This document shows positions 8,696 to 17,564 of a stretch of 64,000 bases of DNA, one piece after another. The notes under the pieces are model-generated. The model worked only from the letters and a program-made list of their open reading frames with translations. It was not told the origin of the DNA and ran no database searches. Numbering within the stretch: the stretch's first letter is position 1; each line of letters opens with the position of its first letter. Origin of the DNA: Paenibacillus sp. SY21-1 (GTDB lineage: Bacteria; Bacillota; Bacilli; Paenibacillales; Paenibacillaceae). The stretch spans positions 124,001-188,000 of the forward strand of contig NZ_STGF01000010.1 of assembly GCF_005222705.1 (NCBI RefSeq), in the 5' to 3' direction. The position numbers and the translations under genes are program-made.

Positions 8696-9778
8696 CTACA
8701 ATTCCTTAACGATCGTAATATGGAGCTCGTCCTTCAGCTCGATTTCATAAGGCTCCTTGGGCTGAGTCCCGTCCTTCTCCATAATAATGCGCACTTTGGG
8801 CCGGTGGACAGCGAGCTCGTTATTTTCACTGACGACCCCGACCTGCCCCGTGCTAAGCAGCAGCGAGGTGCTGACCGGATATATCGATATATGCTTGCAA
8901 AAAATCCTGATTAAGTCCAAATCGAAAAAAGTGCCGCCTGCCGCGAACAGAAATTCTATCGCCTCGCTTGCCGTGTACCGTTTGCGGTGCGGCCTTGGCG
9001 AGGTAAGCGCATCGAAGGTGTCGGCAATGCCGACAATTTGTCCGTACAGATGAATTTCGCTGCCCTTCAAGCCCCGCGGATAGCCCGAGCCGTTAAAGCG
9101 CTCATGATGCTGCAGGGCGCAGTGCGCCGAAACAATCGATATGTCATGGTACTTGCGTAAAATATCAAAGCCTTCCTTCGCATGGCTTTGAACCAGCTTA
9201 TGCTCCTCCGGCGTAAATCCGCCCGTGCGGGTAATCAGCTTGGAGTCGATTTTGGTCATTCCAATATCGAACAGCATGGCGCCAATACCAAGCTCTTCCA
9301 ACTGGTTGCGATTCAAGCCTTTTGCAATACCCATGATGCCAGCGAGTACCGCTACGTTAAAGGAGTGCTGGAACAAATAAGCGTCCTTGGCATGAATGCT
9401 CGTTAAATTGACCAGCATATTCGGCCGTGTCGCCAGATCCTGCATAATTTGCCCGAATATCGCGCGGAAATTGCGGCCCATATCCGGAGCTATCGTCCTG
9501 CCCTTTGTTACCGCTTCGTCCTTGAAGGCGCTCATTGTTTTATAAATCGTATCGACTGCCTGCTTGCGGGTTTCGTCACGAATCGTATCCTCCGGAATAA
9601 TATCCGTCGTCAGCCCGTCCTCAATAAACAGAAAGTCGATTCCCAGGTTCTGGAGTCTTTCGATGTAACGATCGCTTAGCTCTACTCCTTCTCCAAGCAA
9701 AACATTCCCATTTTCCTGAAAGATCGTTTTGGCAATACGATCCCCTGGCTTGACTCTATCAATTTGCACTTTTCTCAT
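8696..9778 (-). CDS. HD-GYP domain protein (cyclic-di-GMP phosphodiesterase-like)
   Basis: HD-GYP enzymes hydrolyse cyclic-di-GMP to GMP using a two- or three-metal site. After an N-terminal segment (residues 1-100) common to Bacillus/Paenibacillus HD-GYP proteins, I see QHSFNVAVLAG, LFDIGMTKI where the HD dyad should be, HAKEGFDILRK, HHERFNGSGYPRGL (the GYP motif) and IADTFDALTS. The His of the HD dyad is replaced by Phe, which may weaken catalysis. The start at 9778 (MRKVQID) matches the family; a further ATG at 9814 has no ribosome site. It lies beside a diguanylate cyclase on the same strand. Confidence 0.88.
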   Translation of the reverse strand: MRKVQIDRVKPGDRIAKTIFQENGNVLLGEGVELSDRYIERLQNLGIDFLFIEDGLTTDIIPEDTIRDETRKQAVDTIYKTMSAFKDEAVTKGRTIAPDMGRNFRAIFGQIMQDLATRPNMLVNLTSIHAKDAYLFQHSFNVAVLAGIMGIAKGLNRNQLEELGIGAMLFDIGMTKIDSKLITRTGGFTPEEHKLVQSHAKEGFDILRKYHDISIVSAHCALQHHERFNGSGYPRGLKGSEIHLYGQIVGIADTFDALTSPRPHRKRYTASEAIEFLFAAGGTFFDLDLIRIFCKHISIYPVSTSLLLSTGQVGVVSENNELAVHRPKVRIIMEKDGTQPKEPYEIELKDELHITIVKEL

Positions 9779-9832
9779 TTCTGTTCGTTCCCGCTTTCGA
9801 TAGTGTTGGCTCATTTACCGGCTTTATCTATT

Positions 9833-9888
9833 TTATCAGAACATAAGCAGACTGACCATCTTATCAGAACATAAGCAGACTGACCATC
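9833..9888. repeat. Perfect 28-bp tandem duplication
   Basis: Two identical adjacent 28-base copies (9833-9860 and 9861-9888) beginning TTATCAGAACATAAGCAGAC lie between the diguanylate cyclase and the HD-GYP gene, about 55 bases upstream of the latter. Nothing else in the window shares the unit. Confidence 0.9.
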
Positions 9889-9932
9889 CTTCAACTGCAA
9901 ACAAACCCGAACACAATGGTCCGAGCCTGCTG

Positions 9933-11618
9933 CTAAGCAAGTTTCCCCGCTACGATTCTATTGCGGCCATTGTATTTGGCTTCGTATAAAGCTGCATCCG
10001 CTTGGGCGAGCATTTCCCTCAAAAATGCTTTGGAATCGTCCGCCACCGAAGGCTCAAAGCTTTCGATCGAAATAATGCCCATGCTGATCGTAACGGCAAT
10101 CGCCTGTTCGCCGCCGCCCGTCACAACCTGATTGCTCTCGACTGCGGACATAATCCGCTCCGCGATCATATCAGCCTGCTCCCGATTCGTATGCGGCAAA
10201 TAGACGGTAAATTCCTCGCCTCCGTAACGGGCAAGCACATCGGTCATCCTGAGCGCGCTGCGGACAGCCTCGACTGTGCTGCACAGCACCTCGTCGCCCG
10301 CCAAATGGCCGTAGCGGTCGTTAATCGATTTAAAGTGGTCAAGATCGAACAGGAATATGGAGAACGGCACTCCGTATCTTACATTCGTCGCAACCTCCTG
10401 CTCCAGATGCTGCAGCAAATAACGCCTGTTGTAGCACCCCGTCAAGCCGTCCGTTATCGCCATCCGCTCCAGCTTCTTGTTCGCCTGAAACAGCTCGTCC
10501 TGCATCAGCAGCAAATCGCGATAGCGGTCCTGCAATTGCTCGTTCTGACGATTCGTTTCCTCGACGAGAAGCCGCAGCTCGGTTACGTTCTGGAAGGTCA
10601 GCACACGCCCGATCGGCTGCTTCCTGGGATTCAGAATGGGGGCAGATTGAATAATAATATGCCGGAACGGATCGAGATCCAGCTCCATCTCGAATTCGAT
10701 TCTCTCCAGCGGACGCTTCCGCTCCTCCTCCAGAAACGCCGCTACCTCCCGCGAAGCCAAGCCGTTCAGTCGGGATGCAATCGAATCGCGGTCAAATTTG
10801 TCGCCAAGGCGGAGACGAAGCATTTTTTTCATGATGCTGTTCATTTCAATAATACGATGATTCTCGTCAAGGACGATGACGCCAAGCGCCATCGTATTGA
10901 TCACGTCCCGCTGCACCGTCTTGATGATGTCGAACACCCGGTTGCGGCCAATCGCGTGAACCAGATACAGGGCTGCAGCGGTCATTCCGACGGACACAAG
11001 CGGGATATATCGGTGAAAATATTCGATAAAATAGACGTTTACGAACAGATCGGCGATTGAGAAAAAAAGGAGCATCGAGATGCCGTTAAACGCCGTCTTA
11101 ATAAGCGTTCGCTGACCCTCGGACTCGCTGCTCCGCAGCTTCTTCGCCATAAATAGGATAGACGCCGCCATATACAGCACCAGTTGGATAATCATTATCC
11201 AATAGAGCGGACCATGCTGCAACTGCTTGGCCGGGTCCAGTTGATCATTGATGCGCAGAAATTGGCTGCCCGGGTTTACGACGACCGTTACGACTGAAAT
11301 AACCGCCGGCAGCGCAACCACAAACAGCCGGCCCTTCTGGAGCCTGAACGACTCTCCCGCCAAAAACACGATAAATACAAACCAGCCTACTCCAAGCAGA
11401 GATAGGCCGGCATAAGCTGTTTGCAAATAAAACAATTTGTACGTCTGAGAAGCTATTGTCTGCGATATAAACTGGCATAGCGGCCATGAGATAAAAATCA
11501 TATGCAGAATCAGATAAACGCGATGCAGTACCGTAATGGAGCTTGAGGCAAACACATAAAAAAACAAACCAAGCAGCACGGCAAACATGCCAAAATCAAG
11601 CCAGATCATCCATTCCAC
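9933..11618 (-). CDS. Membrane diguanylate cyclase (7TM-PAS-GGDEF)
   Basis: A 561-residue protein predicted to make cyclic-di-GMP. Seven hydrophobic segments fill residues 1-230 (histidine-kinase-type 7TM sensor module). A PAS-like domain follows at about 240-365 (ALGVIVLDENHRIIEMNS), then a short coiled coil, then GGDEF at 390-555. The active-site loop is RYGGEEF, intact, and RMTD lies exactly five residues before GGEEF, a proper inhibitory I-site. DGLTGCYNRRYL is the usual GGDEF start. It is upstream of the HD-GYP gene on the same strand, so synthesis and degradation may be controlled together. Confidence 0.93.
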   Translation of the reverse strand: MEWMIWLDFGMFAVLLGLFFYVFASSSITVLHRVYLILHMIFISWPLCQFISQTIASQTYKLFYLQTAYAGLSLLGVGWFVFIVFLAGESFRLQKGRLFVVALPAVISVVTVVVNPGSQFLRINDQLDPAKQLQHGPLYWIMIIQLVLYMAASILFMAKKLRSSESEGQRTLIKTAFNGISMLLFFSIADLFVNVYFIEYFHRYIPLVSVGMTAAALYLVHAIGRNRVFDIIKTVQRDVINTMALGVIVLDENHRIIEMNSIMKKMLRLRLGDKFDRDSIASRLNGLASREVAAFLEEERKRPLERIEFEMELDLDPFRHIIIQSAPILNPRKQPIGRVLTFQNVTELRLLVEETNRQNEQLQDRYRDLLLMQDELFQANKKLERMAITDGLTGCYNRRYLLQHLEQEVATNVRYGVPFSIFLFDLDHFKSINDRYGHLAGDEVLCSTVEAVRSALRMTDVLARYGGEEFTVYLPHTNREQADMIAERIMSAVESNQVVTGGGEQAIAVTISMGIISIESFEPSVADDSKAFLREMLAQADAALYEAKYNGRNRIVAGKLA

Positions 11619-11704
11619 TGCGGTTCACCCATTCGTTTTATAGCAGTCCTTCACCATTGTAGCAAATGTTGAAAGCATCGACAATTGCCTATTTCGACAT
11701 GCGG

Positions 11705-12910
11705 CTACGTTTGCGCTGCGTTCTGCTGCGGCGTGTCCGCAGGCAGCCGGTCCAGCAGCATCCGCTCAAGGGACGGGCCGATGCTCAACAGCTGGCGAAA
11801 CGCCTTGTATTCCTCCCATTTCTTTAACGACACGCCGCTTTTGTTCCCTTTGACAGCGCGAATCAAGAGATTTTTAGGCGTATGCTCGGGATCGATAAAT
11901 TCCAGCATCTGCACCTTATAGCCGATCGCCTCAAGCAAAGTGCCTCTGGCGGCATCCGTCGCAAGCGCCGCAAAGCGCTCCTTCAGAAGCCCTTGCGACA
12001 ATATCGGCGCAAGCGCATCTCCGCTGATTTGGCGGAACAGCTCATGCTGACAGCAAGGCACCGACATGATGACGGAAGCCCCCCAGCCGACAGCTTTGGC
12101 AAGCGCGGCATCCGTCGCCGTATCGCAAGCATGCAGCGTCACGACCATGTCTGCCGCCTCCAGCTCGCCGTATTGGGCAATATCTCCAACCTGAAAGGTC
12201 AGCTTATCGTAGCCCAGCTTCTCTGCAAGCTCCGAACAGAAGGCAATGACATCGGCCTTGAGATCAAGCCCGATAATCCGCAAATTCCGCTGCTGCTCCA
12301 CGGCCAGCAAATGATAGAGGGCGAACGTCAAATACGATTTGCCGCACCCGAAATCGACAATCGTAAGCTCGCGGTCTTCCGGCAGATAAGGCAGCACATC
12401 GGTTACCATTTCCAGAAAACGATTGATCTGCCTGTACTTGTCCTGCTTTTTGTCGTGAACCTTGCCGTCCGCCGTCATGATGCCGAGCTCAACAAGAAAC
12501 GGCACGGCCGTCCCCTGCTCAAGCACGCGCTGCTTCTGCCGATTGTGCTGGGGCGCAGCCTGCTTGCTTCCGCCGGTCGGCGGCTTGCGAAGGATCGCGG
12601 CCTTGCCTTTTTTGCTGAACAGCAGCTGCACATCCGCATCCGGCGTTTTGACCAGCGCCTGCCTGTAATGCTGTTCCAGCAGCTCGACAAGCCTCTGCGC
12701 CGCTTCCTCTTCCGTCAAATTGTCATGGGATGCCTTGCCGGCAGCATGATATTCGAATTGATAGTGAAGGCCGCCGCGAATCTGCACGGGGCGAATGACG
12801 GTTTTGGCGGCGATCGTGCCGTCCTTGCGCCGGGGCTGGCTTAGCGTAGCCTGAAGCAAATCGCCTGTCTGCACCCATTCCTTCGCTTGTTGCTGCCATT
12901 GCTCGCTCAT
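11705..12910 (-). CDS. Class I SAM-dependent methyltransferase
   Basis: A 401-residue protein with a central Rossmann methyltransferase fold. Motif I is VDFGCGKSYLTFALYHLL near residue 165, with GLDLKADVIAFC (motif II acidic residue) and VVTLHACDTATDAAL later. The HACD segment and the paired Cys residues in SVPCCQHEL resemble the Methyltransf_32/METTL25-like family, whose bacterial substrate is unknown. The N-terminal 130 residues look like a substrate-recognition domain. It overlaps the next upstream gene by four bases (ATGA), so the two are coupled. Confidence 0.87.
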   Translation of the reverse strand: MSEQWQQQAKEWVQTGDLLQATLSQPRRKDGTIAAKTVIRPVQIRGGLHYQFEYHAAGKASHDNLTEEEAAQRLVELLEQHYRQALVKTPDADVQLLFSKKGKAAILRKPPTGGSKQAAPQHNRQKQRVLEQGTAVPFLVELGIMTADGKVHDKKQDKYRQINRFLEMVTDVLPYLPEDRELTIVDFGCGKSYLTFALYHLLAVEQQRNLRIIGLDLKADVIAFCSELAEKLGYDKLTFQVGDIAQYGELEAADMVVTLHACDTATDAALAKAVGWGASVIMSVPCCQHELFRQISGDALAPILSQGLLKERFAALATDAARGTLLEAIGYKVQMLEFIDPEHTPKNLLIRAVKGNKSGVSLKKWEEYKAFRQLLSIGPSLERMLLDRLPADTPQQNAAQT

Positions 12911-13575
12911 GCCTGCTTCCTACTCTCATCCTGTATTGCAAGCAGCGATGCCAGTCCCTGCTCGACCTCGTCGCGCGGCAAGCCGCCTGCTTCAAGCTCC
13001 TCGTCGGTAAGCAGCAGCAATCGCTTGTAGATGCCCGCCGCTTCCTCGCTCCAGATCGCTTGGTCCGAGAGCAGCTCGTACAACATATTCTCTGCCAAAT
13101 CGTATTGGCCCTCCGCCATGTGCCAGTCCATCAGCAGCCGCTTGACGGAGATGGGAAGCTCGTAAGGACGCAGCGTTTCCAGCAGCTCGCCGATCTGCTC
13201 GCGCGGCTCTGCCAGCGTTGGCTCGGCATCGGCGAGCGCTAGCCTCAGAAACAGCTGCAAGGCCTTCACATTGGCGGCAAAGGTCTCATCCTCGCGGCCA
13301 AGCTCCTCGTAGATAAGCGCCTCCTGCTTGAGAAGCAGCGCTATCGCTTGAAGATGATCGGTTTCGAGGACGCCGTTTGTCGTCAGCACCTTGACCAAAT
13401 CCTCGTCGGACAAGGAACGGATCAGCTTGCTGCTTAGCCGAAACTGCTTGTCGAGCAAATCGTCAAGGTATTCCAGCGCCTCCTCGTGCTTGCGCTCCTT
13501 GCGCAGCTGCAGCACCTGCCCGACCGCTTCGGTCATCTGTTCAATCATTCTCATAAAATAATCGCGTTGAAACAC
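12907..13575 (-). CDS. DUF6483-like helical protein
   Basis: A 222-residue soluble, all-helical acidic protein. I place the start at GTG 13575 because GGAGGAGGAG precedes it; the open frame runs further upstream, but that stretch has poor composition and no ribosome site. Residues beginning FQRDYFMRMIEQMTEAVG and the TPR-like helices resemble a family conserved in Paenibacillus and Bacillus (DUF6483), of unknown function. ATGA overlap with the methyltransferase downstream suggests a joint role. Confidence 0.7.
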   Translation of the reverse strand: MFQRDYFMRMIEQMTEAVGQVLQLRKERKHEEALEYLDDLLDKQFRLSSKLIRSLSDEDLVKVLTTNGVLETDHLQAIALLLKQEALIYEELGREDETFAANVKALQLFLRLALADAEPTLAEPREQIGELLETLRPYELPISVKRLLMDWHMAEGQYDLAENMLYELLSDQAIWSEEAAGIYKRLLLLTDEELEAGGLPRDEVEQGLASLLAIQDESRKQA

Positions 13576-13774
13576 GGTTTCTCCTCCTCCTGCCCCTGTA
13601 TCCCTTAGCGGCAGCGTATTCAAGCGCAGACGACTGCCGCCTTCATCAGGCGGCAAACGTGGGAATGCATGGCTGCCCGTCGCACCCGGCAGCGAATTTT
13701 GCCCGCATACGGCGCAAGCGCAGCTAAGACTTTCGAAGCATCCCATTCGCTCATCAGGCTGACTGCGCTATCGG

Positions 13775-14620
13775 TTAGTTTTGTACAAAACGCAAAATAG
13801 TTTCCGCAAGCGCGCTTGCTTCCTCCAGCATCCCCATATGCCCCGCTTGCGCCAAGGTCGTCTGAACCGCCGTCCCGCTGTTCGCCGCAAACACGCTTTC
13901 TACCGGAATAACGCCGTCGTTGGCACCGGCCACAAGGAGAACGGGCAGCTCCGCCTGCTGGATCGCGCTTTTCCGGTCCGGCCGCCCTTTCATTCCGCGC
14001 GCCGCTGCCTGCGCGCCGTGAAGCGACGTGCCGTAGCCGATCCGCTTCACGTGCTCCACCTTGTCGGCAAGGGAAACCAGGTGTGCGGGAGCAAACAGCT
14101 TAGGTACAAGTCCGTCAACGAACGACGCCACGCCCTGCTCCTCAAGCGATGCCACCGCTTTGTCGCGATTGGCTCTGGCCGCATCGCTGTCGGGAAGCGG
14201 CGTAGAATGAACGAGGCCGAAACCCGCCAGCTTCTTCGCGTATTTCTCAGCGAACGCCAGCGTAATATAGCCGCCGAGCGAATGGCCGAGCAGAAAAACA
14301 TTATGGACCTGCAAGGCGAAAAGCAGCTGTCCGATATCATCGGCAAAACATTCCATCGTATAGGTTTCGTCTTCCGGGGCCGAGCTAAGTCCATGTCCGC
14401 GCAAATCCGGTGCGATCACGCGAACCCGCTCCTCCAATCGAATCGCCGCCTCCTCCCAATAAGAGGAGCTTCCGCAATAGCCGTGCAGCAGCACAACCGT
14501 AGTCGTTATTCCGTCCTCCGCCCCGCCTTCAGGGTGAGAATCGTAATAGGCGAGCTGAACGCCGCTTGGCAGCATCAGCTTCCGCTGGGCCATCGAAATT
14601 ATCGCATTTTTGCTACTCAT
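13775..14620 (-). CDS. Alpha/beta hydrolase
   Basis: A 281-residue alpha/beta hydrolase. The oxyanion segment LLHGYCGSSSYWEEAA is near residue 45, the nucleophile elbow GHSLGG near 115, a candidate acid Asp in VAGANDGVIP near 232, and the catalytic His in QAGHMGMLEE near 261, so the triad appears intact. Similar proteins act as esterases, haloperoxidase-like enzymes or lactonases; the substrate cannot be told. It is the first gene upstream of the repeat array. Confidence 0.88.
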   Translation of the reverse strand: MSSKNAIISMAQRKLMLPSGVQLAYYDSHPEGGAEDGITTTVVLLHGYCGSSSYWEEAAIRLEERVRVIAPDLRGHGLSSAPEDETYTMECFADDIGQLLFALQVHNVFLLGHSLGGYITLAFAEKYAKKLAGFGLVHSTPLPDSDAARANRDKAVASLEEQGVASFVDGLVPKLFAPAHLVSLADKVEHVKRIGYGTSLHGAQAAARGMKGRPDRKSAIQQAELPVLLVAGANDGVIPVESVFAANSGTAVQTTLAQAGHMGMLEEASALAETILRFVQN

Positions 14621-14760
14621 TTTCTTCGCATCCTTCCTGTCATTTCTTTCTATAAATTCAACTTATGTTTCTAATGGGAACGAGCATTTAGAAGCAGAAT
14701 TCATGTATAAGCCTTACATCCCTGAGCAAGGCGTTCTATCTTAACATGTTCAACTACCTT

Positions 14761-15480
14761 TTCTCCTGAGAGCTCCATACGGCGCGCTACAATCACTTTT
14801 CTAACTAACTATTCTCCCAAGAGCTCCATACGGCGCGCTACAGTCACTTTTCTAACTAAGCTTCCTACCGAGAGCTCCAAAAAGCGCGCTACAGTCACTT
14901 TTCTAACTAACTTTTCTCCCAAGAGCTCCATACGGCGCGCTACAGTCACATTTCTAACTAACTTTTCTCCCGAGAGCTCCATACGGCGCGCTACAGTCAC
15001 TTTTCTAACTAACTTTTCTCACGAGAGCTCCATACGGCGCGCTACAGTCACATTTCTAACTAACTTTTCTCCCGAGAGCCCCATACAGCGCGCTACAATC
15101 ACTTTTCCAACTAACTTTTCTCCCGAGAGCTCCATACGGCGCGCTACAGTCACATTTCTAACTAACTTTTCTCCCGAGAGCTCCATACGGCGCGCTACAG
15201 TCACTTTTCTAACTAACTTTTCTCCCGAGAGCTCCATACGGCGCGCTACAATCACTTTTCTAACTAACTTTTCTCCCGAGAGCTCCATACGGCGCGCTAC
15301 AGTCACATTTCTAACTAACTTTTCTCCCGAGAGCTCCATACGGCGCGCTACAATCACATTTCTAACTAACTTTTCTCCCGAGAGCTCCATACGGCGCGCT
15401 ACAATCACTTTTCTAACTAACTTTTCTCCCAAGAGTTCCATACAGCATGCTACAATCACTTTTCTAACTAACTTTTCTCC
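14761..15480. repeat. 51-bp tandem repeat array, 14 copies
   Basis: Fourteen head-to-tail copies of a 51-base unit, which on the minus strand starts ATGGAGCTCTCGGGAGAAAA and ends at TAGCGCGCCGT. Most copies differ at one to five positions; the copy near 14860-14890 is the most diverged. As 51 is divisible by three, the minus strand reads as a 17-residue peptide repeat (MELSGEKLVRNVTVARR), but one copy has an in-frame TGA at 15019-15021, there is no ribosome site, and the changes are often non-synonymous. I therefore treat it as a non-coding minisatellite. It lies between the convergently independent hydrolase and yyaC genes. Confidence 0.93.
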
Positions 15481-15626
15481 ATAGAACACAAAAGGCAGAT
15501 CACAGTCCGCTAGATTAGTTATTGACCTGAATGTTAAGCACAGCACCATCTTTGCCCCGTAGGCTTATGACCGTTATGTGTTCAAATCTTTAGTTCAACC
15601 TATATAGTACGCAGTCTCCGCAATCC

Positions 15627-16175
15627 TTACAAGGGCCATAGCCTCGGCTGCGCAGGCACGCGCCAGGCCAGATCGATCGCATCGGCCAGCTCCCCTGCCA
15701 TCCGCATGACAAGATAGAGCGAAGCCGTTTGAAGCTTCATGTACGCCTTTGGTCCATGCTCATTCACGACGCCCGCAATGCTGTAGCTGCCGAGGGGGGA
15801 AAAGCCCATACCGGTAGCCTTGCCCGGCTCCAGCGGCCCCTCCGCGCAAATAAATCTTCCCGTTGAGCCCGGCTTGCCCAGGCAAGCGTCGATTGCCACA
15901 GAAACCGTTCCCTCCGGAATAAGCGACAGCTCGGTAACGAGCGTATTGGCGTCGCAGGGGCGCTCGAGCGTTCCCACGACATGCGGCCACCCCTGCTCCT
16001 TGAGCAGCGTGCCGAGCATCGGGCCAAAAGAATCGCCGGCCGACCGGTCGCTTCCGATGCATACAAAGGCGATTTGTTCCCGTTTCGGGTAAGCCTCCGC
16101 AATAGAGGCAAGAAATGTCTTATATATAGGTTGCTGTAGTTCCGTTGCCACGCACCCGCCCATCCTGTCCAACAT
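15627..16175 (-). CDS. yyaC: Sporulation protein YyaC (GPR-related protease fold)
   Basis: A 182-residue DUF1256/YyaC protein, related to the spore germination protease Gpr and present only in endospore formers. Visible motifs are IGSDRSAGDSFGPMLGTLL, AIDACLGKPGSTG and GVVNEHGPKAYMKLQTASL. Known family members are expressed during sporulation; a proteolytic role is inferred from the fold. Its presence supports a spore-forming host. No neighbouring gene is clearly linked. Confidence 0.92.
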   Translation of the reverse strand: MLDRMGGCVATELQQPIYKTFLASIAEAYPKREQIAFVCIGSDRSAGDSFGPMLGTLLKEQGWPHVVGTLERPCDANTLVTELSLIPEGTVSVAIDACLGKPGSTGRFICAEGPLEPGKATGMGFSPLGSYSIAGVVNEHGPKAYMKLQTASLYLVMRMAGELADAIDLAWRVPAQPRLWPL

Positions 16176-16285
16176 GAAAGTTTCCCGCCTTCATTGTATC
16201 CAATTTCTAGCCTCTGTTCAATTTGTGGGCACTCGAATCCCGAACATGTTACAATGGCATCAAAGCGTATAGGAGGTTTAAAGGA

Positions 16286-16513
16286 ATGAACGATTTGGAC
16301 AAAGCAACCCAAGAGAACGTAGCTTTTATGATTGAAGCAATCAAAACAAAGCTCAAGATGGCTTCGGCTGCTGCGATGCAGGCTTCCAATTTTAATATGG
16401 GCAGCTATGAGGACATTCGCGATATTTATGAAATTGTTGCATCCAAGGATAAATTCAGCATCAGCGAGGTGGAGGCGCTCGTGTCCGAGCTGGGCAAGCT
16501 GCGCAACGTATAA
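16286..16513 (+). CDS. DUF1128 family protein
   Basis: A 75-residue acidic, helical protein with MNDLDKATQENVAFMIEAIK at the start and YEIVASKDKFSISEVEALV near the end, matching the DUF1128 family of Bacilli (unknown function). AGGAGG lies ten bases upstream of the ATG. It diverges from yyaC, with 110 bases between. Confidence 0.88.
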   Translation: MNDLDKATQENVAFMIEAIKTKLKMASAAAMQASNFNMGSYEDIRDIYEIVASKDKFSISEVEALVSELGKLRNV

Positions 16514-16713
16514 TCCATTTTAAAAAAGCAAATTATTCCATTATCAGACATATGTTTTCATTTCTCAACAATTACCAGGCTATGGTGCGCACATTTTGGA
16601 AAGCTGCTTTAAACATATGTTCACAAAGCCTTCTTAGACAGGCGCCATCTCTTTGCGGCAGCGGCGGCCATTATGCCGTACGGTTGCGCAAGAATGCCGC
16701 CAAACACAACAAA

Positions 16714-16737
16714 GAACCGCGCCGTCCGGCGCGGTTC
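16714..16737 (-). terminator. Terminator hairpin
   Basis: A perfect stem GAACCGCGCC/GGCGCGGTTC with a four-base loop lies just past the 148-residue gene; the minus strand continues TTTGTTG. It could also stop transcripts from the + strand DUF1128 gene. Confidence 0.65.
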
Positions 16738-16752
16738 TCTTTCGCAATCGCT

Positions 16753-17199
16753 CTATTCGATTTCATTCGGCTGAACGTCCGCCGCCTCGATCGCTAGCTT
16801 GATTGTAATATCCTTGTTCTCGCCCTTCAGAAAATGCGCAATCCGCTCTAACCGGTCCGCAAGCTCAGGGCCGCTAAGCGTCGTATTCAAATGATACGAA
16901 ATGCTGTCTGTAGGAGGACGGCGATCGGAGCCGCCCCAGCCGCGCTCCGCCGCTGCGGCATTCGCTCTGGCAATAAGCTGCTCTTGAATCGGATAGAACT
17001 TGTCCGACTTATTGACTACTCTTTCATAAATGCGAAGCTTCTTCAGCAGCATATAATATTGCGCGGAATGCTTGAAATTCCAAGCCTCGCGAATATCTTT
17101 CAACGTGTAATCCATCTTCCAGCGTTTAAGTTTTTCAACTTGTTCGTCTGTGCTCAGCTGCAAAAAATCGTCTAACGGCAGCATCTTTTCGGACATCAT
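16753..17199 (-). CDS. Conserved hypothetical protein
   Basis: I do not recognise this 148-residue protein. It starts ATG ATG after CGGAGGG, is mainly helical, and has a charged middle (KKLRIYERVVNKSDKFYP) and an acidic tail. The segment DIREAWNFKHSAQYYMLLKK could be a winged-helix or HTH-like recognition unit, but no family motif decides this. An AT-rich presumed promoter lies upstream and a terminator downstream. Confidence 0.72.
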   Translation of the reverse strand: MMSEKMLPLDDFLQLSTDEQVEKLKRWKMDYTLKDIREAWNFKHSAQYYMLLKKLRIYERVVNKSDKFYPIQEQLIARANAAAAERGWGGSDRRPPTDSISYHLNTTLSGPELADRLERIAHFLKGENKDITIKLAIEAADVQPNEIE

Positions 17200-17564
17200 A
17201 ATCCCTCCGACAAAATAGTTTACTCAAAAATTTAAAAATTTCAATCAATATCCTATAAAAAATACCATAAATTTTTCCCTATTACAAATTAATTATAAAG
17301 CCAGTTTCAAAAAATCAGTCTAAAGTCCCAGCATCGTTTCACGCATGACCGCTTATGCCTCGATTCGCCCGCCAAACCCGGCATTTCAAGGCGTCTGTCG
17401 GCAGGCAATTTCAGAGCTTGCTTTGCACCAAAATAAGCCGACTGCTCGTCGCAACGGCACACGACAAACAGACCTCCCTGACGCCTGTAACAGACAATCA
17501 TAGAGGTCTACTTGCATGGCTACCCTTTTATTTGCCGGCTGCCCTCATCTAACAAATCGCAAGA
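17200..17564. other. Intergenic region without a recognised gene
   Basis: The first 120 bases are very AT-rich and probably carry the promoter of the gene ending at 17199. The remainder, downstream of galT, has a loose AGACCTC/GAGGTCT inverted repeat (17469-17510) but no T-run, so I do not call it a terminator. Open frames here have no ribosome sites. Confidence 0.5.

Noticed and set aside
14809..15549. Two minus-strand open frames encoding a 17-residue peptide repeat
   Set aside because: They are the translation of the 51-bp repeat array: no ribosome site, a stop in one copy, and mostly non-synonymous differences between copies.
17469..17510. AGACCTC/GAGGTCT inverted repeat as galT terminator
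   Set aside because: Long loop, only seven pairs and no T-run on the minus strand.
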